DNA from: Phoenix dactylifera | Taxonomy: Eukaryota; Streptophyta; Magnoliopsida; Arecales; Arecaceae | DNA: 64,000 nt | Assembly (NCBI RefSeq): GCF_009389715.1 | Contig: NW_024067666.1 | Span: 1,095,001-1,159,000, forward strand | Reading direction: 5' to 3' | Shown: positions 12,465 to 23,955 of the stretch, piece after piece | How the letters are laid out: every line of letters begins with the position of its first letter | Position numbering within the stretch: position 1 is the first letter of the stretch | Translations under genes and position numbers: made by a program | The notes under the pieces: model-generated | Database searches by the model: none | What the model was told of the DNA's origin: nothing | Seen by the model: the letters and a program-made list of their open reading frames with translations, nothing else

Positions 12465-13193
12465 ATGCCGAGGAAGAAGAAGACCACCAAGGGCAAACAA
12501 AAGATAGAGATAAGGAGGATCAAGAATGAGGAAGTGCGCCAAATTTGTTTCTCCAAAAGAAGATCAGGCCTCTTTACAAAGGCCAGCGACCTCTCCACTC
12601 TTTGTGGATCAGATATTGCAGTGCTGGTGTTCTCCCCCGGAGGTAAGCCTTATTCTTTTGGCAGCCCGGACATCAACCCGGTAATAGACCGGTTCCTGTC
12701 GGACTTTTCTTCCTCCTCTTGGTCAGGCTTTTGCTCTGGAAAACCTAGCAATATGGTAGAACAACTAAGTCAACGATGCCTGGAACTCACAAATCAGCTA
12801 GAAGCTTGGAAGGCGAAGGGTGCAATGCTGGAGGAGAAGCTGAACTCCCCAAGTCATGTCCTGGAGTATGAATGCTTCGAGAACATGGATGACTTGGACG
12901 AACTCGGGCAGCTAGCAGAGGCGCTGAAACAAGTGAAGCTGAATGCTGATGCACAAGTGAACAGACTCCTGACTAATACCGGAGCCTCGTTCTCTACTCC
13001 TGTTATAATCCACAATCAAAGAGAGGGAGCTTCATCTTCTCATGCAGTCATGGCTAACAACCAGGGAATAGGTGCCTCGTCTTCTTTGAATATGGGTGCA
13101 TCCGCTTCTTTTGCTGATTTTGTTGCAGAAATGATGGCTTTCCCACCCAGCCCGCCTTGTGGTGATATCGGTTTTAGGTCTGGGTTCTTTTAA
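12465..13193 (+). CDS. Type I (M-alpha) MADS-box transcription factor, AGL62-like
   Basis: Nuclear DNA-binding protein of 242 aa in one exon, as usual for M-alpha MADS genes. The MADS domain covers about residues 11-70: basic N-terminus with KIEIRRIKNEEVRQICFSKR, then SGLFTKASDLSTLCGSDIAV and VFSPGGKPYSFGSP. It is followed by a probable coiled coil near residues 100-125 and a Ser/Ala-rich tail instead of a K-box. Known relatives (AGL62, AGL61, AGL23) act in female gametophyte and endosperm; that role here is inference from family. Start is the first ATG, just before the basic region. A truncated duplicate of promoter and gene start lies directly upstream. Which AGL it matches best cannot be decided by eye. 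Confidence 0.88.
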   Translation: MPRKKKTTKGKQKIEIRRIKNEEVRQICFSKRRSGLFTKASDLSTLCGSDIAVLVFSPGGKPYSFGSPDINPVIDRFLSDFSSSSWSGFCSGKPSNMVEQLSQRCLELTNQLEAWKAKGAMLEEKLNSPSHVLEYECFENMDDLDELGQLAEALKQVKLNADAQVNRLLTNTGASFSTPVIIHNQREGASSSHAVMANNQGIGASSSLNMGASASFADFVAEMMAFPPSPPCGDIGFRSGFF

Positions 13194-14550
13194 TGAGCTC
13201 CATGCAGTCTGATCACATGATGGAGGAGTGTTACTGGCATAAGAGATTGGCAGGCATGATCTTACTCGACAACTTCTGGAGATATTTTATTGGATTTTCT
13301 CTTTGAGACTCGCTTATTTGGTTGTGCACCAGGAGACTTGGTGTTATGATATATATATAGCATGTGAACTTGTAGTTTTTTTGTTTTATTTATTGAAGTT
13401 GTAGTGTTTTTTTTTTTTTTGCGATTGAACTTCCAGTGTTTTTTTATGCATGCCAACTTTATTTCAGATCATCCTCTCAATTTAGTTGTGAAAATGGTAG
13501 TTATTCTACCAAAAGACGCATCATTTCTTCTTAAGGCTTCTCTCAATAAAAAAATATGCACCCCTTCATTTGAAAAGATGTATATAGGATGCTTCTAAAG
13601 CTTCATGTCTCTTGAGTGGCATTTTTTTGAAAGCTATAAATAGAAATTCATAGGTAGCCTAAGGAAAACAAAAGGTATGAAGATTATAAGAATCCATATT
13701 GTCTCCATCTTCGGAATTTGGAGTTTTAAATTACTTCCACCTTGCTTAATTTAAAGTACTTTATGAATGAAACGATAGAAGAAAGGATATTAATCCTGAA
13801 AGACTTTATATGCAATTAGGTAGGAGGTATTTTTCAATTGTATAATATCCTTGCATAACTCGTCTATATAAGTGCAATATATATGGAGCTCCAGCAAGAA
13901 ATATTTTATGTATTAAAACAAGTCAATAATTAAATAGCAAAAATTAATATTGTAGATTGAATGACATTTAATATTATATAATCAAAGCTTATAACTATCT
14001 TTTTTTCTGAAATATAAAAGACATAAAAGTGTTTAAGCTAAAGAGAATCGCACTGATCATCAATATCCAACTTGATTGATATACAGTGTGCGTGTTTCAG
14101 ATGCCTTTATGTAAATTTGCATGCTTGCAATATAATCCACTTTCATTTTGCCTAGTAAAGACAAATTGATGGTACTTATATTATGTTTGAAGAAAGATAG
14201 CACTGCAGTAGTGCCATTTATGGGTGGATTAATTACACTTGGGTTGCTCAACATTTTTTTTTTAATATAATGGCTACTCATTCTACTTTAGTGTAGGTGT
14301 ATCCAACTAAATCAAAAGTAAGGATATGGCGCAACGGTGTTGGAAGGATCCCTGATGAGTCCAAAGAACCTTTATAGAATGATGCGCCGCATAGCTAGCC
14401 ACCCAATATTAATAGCTATAAAACTGATGTGTAAACTTTTTATTGCCTAATATATTTTTTTGGAGAGTGAAAAATGAAGGAAGTAAGATACTTCCGGCAA
14501 ATTTATTGATCAAAGTTACTAAAATTGTTTACAAATAGAGGTTAAAAGGC
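13194..14550. other. Intergenic between MADS gene and CACTA element 1
   Basis: AT-rich sequence including the 3' end of the MADS gene. No coding or repeat signature recognised. A T-rich tract lies at about 13407-13421. ATC at 14551-14553 is the left target duplication of CACTA element 1. Confidence 0.5.
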
Positions 14551-14553
14551 ATC

Positions 14554-15045
14554 CACTATAGGAAATGTGGGAAAAGCCGACCCTTTTTTGCCGACGCTAT
14601 TCACTAGCGTCGGGAAAAAATACCCCAAGCGCCGCATATCCTCACGCTTCAAAGAAGCGTCGGTAGCTTGCTCCCCAAATACAGCTCTCCCGATCGATCC
14701 CTAGCCTGGAATCCTTTTCCGCCTCTCCGCCTCCCTGAGTACCCACCCGATCGAGCCCTAGCATTTCCGCCTCTCTGCCTCCCGATTCTCCCTCAAGCCT
14801 CCTCCCTCCTCTCCGGTTCATAGATCGAGCGTTGCCTCCGCCCTCAAGCCTCCTCCCTCCTCTCCGGCGTCGACCGACCGACCCTCAAGCCTCGAGCGAG
14901 CTTCACCTCCGCTCTCGAGGATCTTCTCCTCGTCCCTCCTCTCCAGCTCCGACTGATTGGCCCTCAAGCGTTGATCGAGCTTCGCCTCCGCCCGAGGAAC
15001 TTCCCGAGGATCTTCTCCTTGTTCTTTGGAAGCGCCGATTCAAGG
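14554..15045 (+). other. CACTA 1 left end: terminal repeat, subterminal repeats, first exon
   Basis: After the terminal repeat come three partial CCGACGC/GCGTCGG units (14590-14665). A CT-rich leader follows, homologous to 56850-57230 of CACTA element 2 on the other strand (shared GATCGAGCTTC, TCCGCCCGAGGA, TTCTTTGGAAGCGCCGATTC). It ends at a probable donor site CAAG|GTATGC near 15045. This is the transposon's own promoter and leader exon; short open frames in it are not conserved as protein. Confidence 0.7.
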
Positions 15046-15463
15046 TATGCCCCCTTCCTCTCTGGTTTCTGGTGATTGCCCTGATGCTTATATTCAAGAA
15101 TTTACCTCACGAAGGTCTGCATCCAATTTTATAAGTTCTCTGGGATCCCATGAATGGACAGAACTTGCATTTTCTGAATGTCTGAAAGCATTTAGGTTAC
15201 TGTTATTTGAGTTCTCTGGGATCCCATGAATTTTATAAGTTCTCTTTCTTGATAGGCCCACCATAGATAGGTGTTCCTTGAATTCAAGCAGGGTTGAAGA
15301 TAAATCCAGTTCCTTACAAACTATTCGTTATAGGTCAATATGAAGTTTTCCTCTATTTTTTTCCCCCCTTTTCTTCCTTTCCTTCAGAAAAATTGATTAG
15401 GATTGCTACACAAAAATTGCTTCTAGTATACAGTAATAATGCATTACCACCAGAGTTTGAACC
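15046..15463 (+). other. CACTA 1 interior, left of the composite
   Basis: Probable first-intron sequence of the transposon. A short duplicated block containing AGTTCTCTGGGATCCCATGAA occurs at about 15133-15155 and 15209-15231. GAACC at 15459-15463 is the left target duplication of the TRIM/Gypsy composite. Confidence 0.55.
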
Positions 15464-15830
15464 TGTCACGCCCCCGCCTCTGCGAGGCACGTGAGGCACC
15501 TAGTGCCCACGTGGGGGCCACATGAGGGGGGAACACGGGGCTCCCCTGCCAGATATTGTCCGGTTCTGGGGCTTCACGCAAGCGTCCTTCACCCCTCCCC
15601 GGTTTTGTTTTCCACCCAAAACGCGTCTGCAGGATTTGGAGTCACCCGCCTCATATGCCCAGGCTCTAGAACGAGTCTTTCCGATGTGGGACTATTGGGC
15701 CTCACACCAAATGTCACGCCCCCGCCTCTGCGAGGCACGTGAGGCACCTAGTGCCCACATGGGGGCCACACGAGGGGGGAACACGGGGCTCCCCTGCCAG
15801 ATATTGTCCGGTTCTGGGGCTTCACGCAAG
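15464..15830 (-). mobile_element. TRIM-1, left copy, inverted and truncated
   Basis: On the minus strand a complete LTR (15706 to 15464, 243 bp, TGTGAGGCCC to GGGGCGTGACA). It is preceded by only TTTGG (15711-15707), the collapsed internal region, and the last ~115 bp of the other LTR (15827-15712). The primer site and polypurine tract present in the right copy are deleted, apparently between GG repeats. The outer LTR carries a TCCCACATCGG motif common in plant TRIMs. Confidence 0.8.
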
Positions 15831-16868
15831 GCCCAAGCCGAAGGAGATGCCGGAATCCTCGGCTGCGCCTTCTCGAGCATAACGGGGGCGAGATCCGCGG
15901 CGGCCATTTGAATGGCCGATGAACCCGCGCAACCGTCGCTGAAATTGCGGCGGTAAATGAGCATAGCCGTTTGTAAAATTCCCCCCATTGACCGCATCTG
16001 AGATCCACCAAGCACTCCTCCTTCTCCACCCCACTCTGCCTCTAACGCCTTTCTTCTCCTCCGCTGCTAGGGTTTGGAGCTCGCACCAGTGCCGCCGGAG
16101 AGAGTAGCCGCAGCTTCTCCTTATAGCAAGGTATACCCTAACCCTGTGTCCTTTTTATCTTATAATAATGAAATAAAACAAAAGAAGAAGAGGGGAAGAA
16201 AGCGTACCTGTGGTCGTCTGCATCGCCAGCTCCCGGCCACAAGTGCGGTTTGGTTTCGGCCGCAGCCACCGCCAGTCGTCGGTAGGGATTGCAGCCGGAT
16301 CAGAGCCTTTCCCTTCTCTCCTCTGGTGGGACAAAGGGGGGCGACTCACGCCTGTCTCCCTGGGTGAGAAGCAAGAAAGAAAGAAGAAAAAAAAAAAAGA
16401 GGAAGGGGAACGCCGGCCACGGGCCGCAGGCGCGGCCTGCAACTGCGGCGCCGGAGGCCGGGGACCGCCGGCCGCAGGCACGGCCTGCGACTGCGGGCGC
16501 CGGAGGCCGGGGACCGCCGGCCGCAGGCCGTGGGTTCGGCCACGGCTGCAGCCGCGGACCGTGGGTACGGCCACGGCCGCAGCCGCGGGTGCCGCAGGCA
16601 CCGCAGGCGACGGCCACCCGCGGGCGCCGCCAGTCGGCCGAAGGGGCGTCGCCGGCTGCCGTTCGGCCCTCTCGAGCCCGACCTCCCTTACGAGAGAAAA
16701 AGGGGGGGACGAGAGAACCAGAAGAAGAAGAAGAAGAAGAAGAAGAAGAGGGGAAGCTTCGGGAAGAGGGGAAGCATCGGGAGAAAAAAAAAATGAAAAA
16801 GAGAGAGAGAGAGAGAGAAACAAAAAAAAAAAAAAAGAAAAAAAAATGTCCGGATCCGGGGCGTGACA
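15828..16868 (+). repeat. Gypsy LTR 1 (5', short form)
   Basis: Begins AAGGCCCAAGCCG, lacking the first TGT of the LTR, because it is fused to the TRIM. Ends GGGGCGTGACA at 16868, next to the primer site. Nearly identical to LTR 2 up to about 16846, then lacks some 1.3 kb that LTRs 2 and 3 have, jumping between A-rich tracts to the last 25 bp. Contains a GC-rich stretch with degenerate repeats, a (GAA)n run and a GA run. Long open frames in the GC-rich part are not genes. Confidence 0.85.
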
Positions 16869-16873
16869 TTCAG

Positions 16874-16885
16874 TGGTATCAGAGC
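16874..16885 (+). other. Gypsy primer-binding site
   Basis: TGGTATCAGAGC, complementary to the 3' end of plant initiator methionine tRNA, five bases after LTR 1. Confidence 0.9.
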
Positions 16886-17066
16886 AATAGGTTTGATCAT
16901 GGATAGAAGTTAAAGCTTGGTGATAGGCACACTCAAAGTCTAGTAATAGATGGTTAGGTCTCATTTAGTTGGGTCTAACTAGTTAAACAAAAGTAGATAG
17001 ATTTTCATAATCCTACCGTTGCTCAACAATGGAAACTGATAAACGTTGGCCTTCTGATAGGTAAAA

Positions 17067-20000
17067 ATGAGGAACAGAGAGGAACGAGCTTTGAGGAATA
17101 TTGCAGCTAGAAGGAGAGGGACAAGAGCACCCTCTCAAGGAACTACCAGCCAACCAGCTGAGCCAGCTCCTACTGCGACCACTACCCAACCAGATTTTGC
17201 TGGGGTATATCAGGTGATGACTCAGCTCCTTCAACAGCAACAGCAGATGCAACAACTGATACAACAACAGATGCAACAACAGATGCAGGCCATGGTACGA
17301 CCTGCACAGCGTATGGACTCCTGCTATGAGAGGTTCCGTAGGCTGAATCCTCCTATGTTCGAGGGTGGAGCTGATTATTTAGCTGCTGAGACTTGGATTC
17401 GGAAAATAGAAGAAATGTTTGATGCACTACAATTTCCCGAAGACGTCAAGATCAGGCTGGCGATACCCATGCTTAAAGGAAATGCCAAGTTTTGGTGGAC
17501 GGCCATGAGAGCTACATTCGAGGGTGATGATGAACAACTGACTTGGGATGGATTCAAGGATATATTCTATGATCAGTATTTTCCTAAGTCAGTAAGGCTG
17601 ACAAAGGAGAATGAGTTCCTATCTTTAATGCAATCAGAGAATATGACGGTGCTGGAGTATGCCAATAAGTTTAATGAATTAGGCCGGTTCTGTCCTCGAC
17701 TTATGGAGGATGATCAAAGCAAGGCCAACAGATTTGAGCAAGGCTTGAGATACGGAATTCGATCCCGGTTGTCAGTTCTAATTTTTAATAGTTACAGGGA
17801 TGTACTCGACAGGGCTCTGAAGGTTGAAGCTGAACTGATTAGATCAGAAAGAGAAAGGGGTAGCCAGAAGAAGCCTAGAATATCAGGGAATCAAATTAAA
17901 CCGCCAAGGGACTCTGAAGGCCCTCCAAATAAGAAGAGATTTGAAGCTTGTTACTACTGTGATAAATTCCATGCTGGACCTTGTCTAAAGAAAGCAGGAG
18001 CTTGTTTCATTTGTGGGCAGCCGGGGCACATAGCACGTGACTGTCCGAATAAAAAGGAGAATGACTCTGGGCCTGCCAGACCTACTGATCAAAGACAGAA
18101 GGGTGGTGCACGGGTTTTTGCACTAACACAGCAGGACGCTAGTGCCAGTGACGATGTGGTGGCAGGTATGATTCCCATTAATACTATAGATGCTTATGTA
18201 TTATTTGATTCTGGCTCTACTCATTCCTTTATATCCTCCAAGTTTTCTGCCTCCTTGAATCGCACACCTGATAAGCTAGATGAGCCACTACATGTTGCCA
18301 CTCCTCTTAAGAAAACAGTAGTAGTCGATTTTGTTTTTAAGAACTGCATAATTCAGATAGGAGATAGAGAACTGATGGCAGATTTGATACAATTAGATAT
18401 ACATGACTTTGATGTGATTCTTGGGATGAACTGGCTGTCTGAATATCATGCTCATATTGACTGCTATGGCAAGAAGGTAGTGTTCCAGATGCCTGATGAT
18501 CTGAAATTCTTCTACCAAGGTGATGCACCCACCATAAAGCCCTCCTTGCATATTATTTCTGCTATGAGTGCAAGGAAGGCGCTAGGAAAGGGATGTCAGG
18601 CCTATCTAGCCTATGTTGTGGACACTCAAAAAGAATCAGGACCGGACGATATCCCTGTTGTAAGGGAATATCCAGATGTTTTTCCGGAGGAGCTACCTGG
18701 ACTACCTCCTAATCGAGAAATTGACTTTGAAATTAATCTCATACCGGGTGTTGGACCAATCTCTAAGGCTCCTTACCGGATGGCCCCTGCGGAGCTGAGA
18801 GAATTGAAAGTTCAGCTACAGGAGCTTCTAGATAAGAAATTCATTCGCCCGAGTGTTTCTCCATGGGGAGCTCCTGTACTATTTGTAAAGAAGAAGGATG
18901 GAAGTATGCGGCTGTGTATTGATTACCGAGAGCTGAACAAGGTGACAGTTAGGAACAAGTACCCTTTGCCCCGCATTGATGACTTATTTGATCAGCTGCA
19001 AGGTGCCCAAATCTTCTCCAAGATAGATTTGCGATCCGGTTATCATCAATTAAAAATAAGAGCAGAGGATGTGCCTAAGACTGCATTTCGAACCAGGTAC
19101 GGCCATTATGAATTTTTGGTTATGTCTTTTGGACTAACCAATGCACCTGCTGCCTTTATGGACTTGATGAACAGAGCCTTCAAGCAATATTTGGACCACT
19201 TTGTTATTGTTTTCATAGATGACATATTGATCTATTCTAAGAGCAAGGAAGAACATGAAGATCACTTGAGAAAGGTGTTGCAAACTCTTCGGGAGAAGAA
19301 GCTCTATGCCAAATTGAGCAAATGCGAGTTTTGGCTGGACAACATCGCATTCCTTGGGCACGTGATTTCCAAAGAAGGGGTATCAGTGGACCCAAAGAAA
19401 ATAGAAGCAGTGGTGGACTGGCCTCATCCTACAAATGTGACTGAGATTAGAAGCTTCTTGGGATTGGCTGGGTACTATAGAAGATTTGTAGAAGGGTTTT
19501 CCCGGATAGCTACTCCTTTGACTCGTTTAACCCAGAAACGAGCAAAGTTTGAATGGGGCGAGGATTGTGAACGAAGCTTTCAGGAGTTAAAGCGAAGGTT
19601 AGTGTCTGCTCCCGTTCTCACTCTGCCGTCTAATACTGGAGGTTTCACCATTTATAGTGATGCCTCCAAGAAGGGGTTGGGCTGTGTACTGATGCAAAAT
19701 GATAAAGTAGTGGCTTACGCCTCTAGACAGTTGAAGCCCTATGAGCAGAACTATCCGACACATGATTTGGAATTGGCAGCGGTAGTCTTCGCTTTAAAAA
19801 TTTGGCGACACTATCTGTATGGGGAGCCATGTGATATATTTACTGATCACAAAAGCTTGAAGTATATATTTACCCAAAAAGAGTTAAACATGAGGCAGAG
19901 GAGATGGCTTGAATTACTGAAAGATTATGATTTAAATATTAAGTATCATCCGGGGAAGGCTAATGTGGTGGCAGATGCCCTCAGTAGGAAGTCAGCAGTG

Positions 20001-21368
20001 GGCACAACAGCCTTGCTCACTACTCAAAAGCAAATTTTGAAAGATCTCCACATGATGCAGATTGGGGTTACTACCAAGGATGCTGGGAGCATGCTGGCTA
20101 GTTTGATGGTACAACCCACATTGATAGAGAAAATAAAGACTGCCCAACAAACAGATGCACAGATGTGTCGGCTCATCAAAGATGCAGAAAGAGGGTTGCG
20201 ACCCGAACTCAGGATTCACCCAGATGGTACTCTACGATTTGGGAGTAGACTGTGTGTACCTAAAGATGCTGACTTGAAGAAAGAGATTTTGGAGGAAGCT
20301 CACCAATCCCATTTCTCTATTCATCCTGGAAGCACTAAGATGTATAGAGATTTAAGGGAACATTTTTGGTGGAATGGTATGAAAAGAGAGATAGCCGAGT
20401 TCGTAGCTCGGTGCTTGGTATGCCAACAAGTGAAAGCTGAACACCAAAGACCTGCAGGATTGTTGGAGCCATTGGAGATACCAGAATGGAAATGGGAACA
20501 TATCACCATGGACTTCGTTATCGGGCTTCCCAAGACAGTCAAGAAAAATGATGCAGTATGGGTAATTGTTGATCGCCTCACAAAGTCAGCTCACTTTTTA
20601 CCCTTTAGGGTTGGCACTTCACTTGATAGGCTGGCGCAGAGGTACATTGACGAAATCGTGCGCCTACATGGGGTACCGGTGAGCATTGTGTCTGATCGGG
20701 ACCCACGATTTGTATCTAGATTTTGGAGAAGTTTTCAGGATGCCATGAATACTGAATTGAGGCTCAGCACCGCTTACCATCCTCAGACCGATGGTCAGTC
20801 AGAAAGAACGATCCAGACCTTAGAGGATATGTTGAGAACATGTACAGTTGACCTTGGAGGTTGCTGGGATAATCATATAGCCTTGGTGGAGTTTGCTTAT
20901 AATAATAGTTATCATTCTAGCATCAAGATGGCACCATATGAAGCTCTTTATGGGAGGAAGTGCAGGTCTCCTCTGCATTGGGATGATGTCGGAGAGAAGA
21001 AGTTATTGGGTCCGGAATTAGTGCAAAATGCCAGGAAGAAAATCTTGTTGATCAGAGAAAGACTCAAGGCAGCTCAGGATAGACAGAAGAGTTGGGCAGA
21101 TAAAAAGCGGAGAGAAGTAGAATTTCAAGCAGGTGATTGTGTTTTCTTGAAGATTTCACCCTCGAAAGGTGTCATGAGATTTGGGAGACATAGTAAACTA
21201 AGTCCTCGCTACATCGGGCCCTTTGAGATTTTGGATAGAGTTGGAGAGGTTGCTTACAGATTAGCCTTGCCACCCGGGCTATCTAAAGTACACAATGTTT
21301 TTCATGTTTCCTTACTAAGGAAGTATATCTCGGATCCTAGTCACGTGGTACAATATGAGCCATTGTAA
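17067..21368 (+). pseudogene. Ty3/Gypsy (Tekay/Del-like) gag-pol, copy 1, C-terminus cut by a stop
   Basis: One open frame of 1433 codons for a retrotransposon polyprotein. Order: gag (about 1-290); zinc knuckle [14 protein letters not shown] near 313; protease DSGSTHS near 380; reverse transcriptase FIDDILIY near 717; RNase [11 protein letters not shown] near 860; integrase with the HHCC finger around 1079-1119 and core DRDPRF near 1210. It ends at YEPL followed by TAA at 21366-21368. Copy 2 has CAA there and continues for about 60 codons with a chromodomain-like tail, so this copy lost the part thought to guide chromovirus integration. Classification rests on domain order and tail; otherwise the frame is intact. 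Confidence 0.92.
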
Positions 21369-21596
21369 GTTGACGAAGATTTGGCTTATGAAGAATTTCC
21401 TTTACGTATTATCGATCGCAAGGAGCAAGTTTTGAGGCGGCGCACCATCCCCTATGTGAAAGTACAATGGAGCAACCATTCAGAAAAAGAGGCAACTTGG
21501 GAGCTTGAGGATGAAGTGCGTGCGAGGCATCCGCAACTCTTTGGAGTCTCAGGTATGTAAATTTCGAGGACGAAATTTTATTTAAGGGGGGGAGAA

Positions 21597-23955
21597 TGTA
21601 AGGCCCAAGCCGAAGGAGATGCCGGAATCCTCGGCTGCGCCTTCTCGAGCATAACGGGGGCGAGATCCGCGGCGGCCATTTGAATGGCCGATGAACCCGC
21701 GCAACCGTCGCTGAAATTGCGGCGGTAAATGAGCATAGCCGTTTGAATTCCCCCCATTGACCGCATCTGAGATCCACCAAGCACTCCTCCTTCTCCACCC
21801 CACTCTGCCTCTAACGCCTTTCTTCTCCTCCGCTGCTAGGGTTTGGAGCTCGCACCAGTGCCGCCGGAGAGAGTAGCCGCAGCTTCTCCTTATAGCAAGG
21901 TATACCCTAACCCTGTGTCCTTTTTATCTTATAATAATGAAATAAAACAAAAGAAGAAGAGGGGAAGAAAGCGTACCTGTGGTCGTCTGCGTCGCCAGCT
22001 CCCGGCCACAAGTGCGGTTTGGTTTCGGCCGCAGCCACCGCCAGTCGTCGGTAGGGATTGCAGCCGGATCAGAGCCTTTCCCTTCTCCCCTCTGGTGGGA
22101 CAAAGGGGGGCGACTCACGCCTGTCTCCCTGGGTGAGAAGCAAGAAAGAAAGAAGAAAAAAAAAAAAGAGGAAGGGGAACGCCGGCCACGGGCCGCAGGC
22201 GCGGCCTGCAACTGCGGCGCCGGAGGCCGGGGACCGCCGGCCGCAGGCACGGCCTGCGACTGCGGGCGCCGGAGGCCGGGGACCGCAGGCCGTGGGTTCG
22301 GCCACGGCTGCAGCCGCGGACCGTGGGTACGGCCACGGCCGCAGCCGCGGGTGCCGCAGGCACCGCAGGCGACGGCCACCCGCGGGCGCCGCCAGTCGGC
22401 CGAAGGGGCGTCGCCGGCTGCCGTTCGGCCCTCTCGAGCCCGACCTCCCTTACGAGAGAAAAAGGGGGGGACGAGAGAACCAGAAGAAGAAGAAGAAGAA
22501 GAAGAAGAAGAAGAAGAAGAAGAGGGGAAGCTTCGGGAAGAGGGGAAGCATCGGGAGAAAAAAAAATGAAAAAGAGAGAGAGAGAGAGAGAAACAAAAAC
22601 AAAAAAAAAGAAAAGGAAAAATAAAATAAATAATAATAATAATAAATATGTAATTAAATAAATAGAGAATTAAGGTAATAGATGTATTTAAATGAAATGA
22701 AATAATAATAAATAAATAAATTATAATTTAAAAAAAATGATGAATGAGTGGTAAATAATCTGTCCTCTATGATGATGATAGGTACAGTGAAATTATCATC
22801 TGGTTAGAGATTCGTGAGCGAATCAAGGTAAGTAACCCTGACACTGATCTTATTAGTTTAAAAATTCACTATTTAATTGTAAGAATAAAATAATGAAAAA
22901 TATATTTGTTATGATGTATTTTCTTAAAAATAGGATCAAGCATATGATTGCATGTGATTAATGAGTTTGATTAAATTGCATCCTTCATAAATATTTCAAT
23001 ATAAATTATGGTTATGATAAATTGCATGAAAATAAGATTTGTGGCATGATTATGAATTTTATACATTACGATGAATTATGGTTATGATAAAATTGCATGA
23101 AAATGAGATTTGTGGCATGATCATGAATTTTATACATTACGATGCCATTTGTCTTTTTCCAACCTATGTATGAAAGTATGACTTATGAAAAAGAATAATG
23201 ATTTATGAACTCTCAGATAGCTATGCCCACCTCTAGAAATAGAGGTCAGTCGACCCCTCTGGAGCTAGCATTCCAACGAATATGGCCCTCTGCCAACGGG
23301 TTAAAGTTGGTAACGAATAAGAATAAGTTATAAAACTTGTCGACTACGAATACGAACCCTGTCACGGGATTATAGTGACCATAGCAGCACATCCGTCTGA
23401 GAGTAAGATTTATAAAGTATGGATGAATGGCAACATTTTTATAAGGCTTGAATTATCATGTTTATGAACTTGCATGGTTGAAGCATATTTTGTTTTTTTT
23501 TCTTAACCTGTTTGAATAGTTTATCTATGAAATGCTTTATTTTCTGTTAAGTTCTTCAAATGATGCATTGGCATAAGAAAAATTATGCTTGATCTAATGG
23601 GATAGTACATGGTTACTTACTGAGTAGCAAGCTCATACCTCTCCTGTTGTTTTCTTTATTTATTTCAGATAATTAAGACGATTTGGAGCAGAAAAGAGTG
23701 AATGAAAATTGGAGTGGAAGCATAGTTATAGGGACTCTTAGAAGTATCTATGTTAATAAGTTTGGGTTGTAATATTGCAAACTCAAGTATTTGATTAGAT
23801 GCTCCGTATTTGCTTCTTTATGATTAGTCAATAAACTTGATCGGATTTGGTTTTATTTCATAAAATAATATTGTTATCATGGGCTGCGTGTTATTGTGGG
23901 CAGCAACCTACAATAGCACGGCCATGTCATGAGCCGGATCTGAGATGCAAATGTC
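21597..23955 (+). repeat. Gypsy LTR 2 (shared middle LTR, 3' end truncated)
   Basis: Starts TGTAAGGCCCAAGCC directly after a polypurine tract (AAGGGGGGGAGAA type). Runs about 2.36 kb to GCAAATGTC, where it is fused at TCTTAAG to the protease region of copy 2. The last ~22 LTR bases, primer site and gag of copy 2 are deleted. The LTR holds (GAA)n, a GA run, and downstream AT-rich sequence ending with a pyrimidine-rich TTATTTCAG. Confidence 0.85.

Larger units (their letters stand above)
11525..12540 (+). repeat. Tandem duplication of the MADS-box promoter and gene start
   Basis: Copy 1 (about 11525-12003) and copy 2 (about 12005-12540) align along their length. Shared blocks include GCATATAAA, AGCAAGCCTTCA, CTTGGTTCAAAAAT, CCATTTATTATGG and a CTCCC(C/T)ACTAA stretch before the start codon. 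Copy 1 ends in a broken MADS start (11927-12003); copy 2 leads into the intact gene at 12465. Divergence is considerable, so the event is old. Confidence 0.75.

Noticed and set aside
16155..16964. Long overlapping open frames on both strands in the Gypsy LTRs (also near 21924-22661 and 27493-28230)
   Set aside because: They lie in GC-rich, (GAA)n and poly-A LTR sequence, give Pro/Arg/Ala or Lys/Glu runs, and have no domain.
23847..23955. Start of the second pol frame as a true N-terminus
   Set aside because: These codons are LTR sequence; homology to pol begins only at about 23956, at a deletion join.
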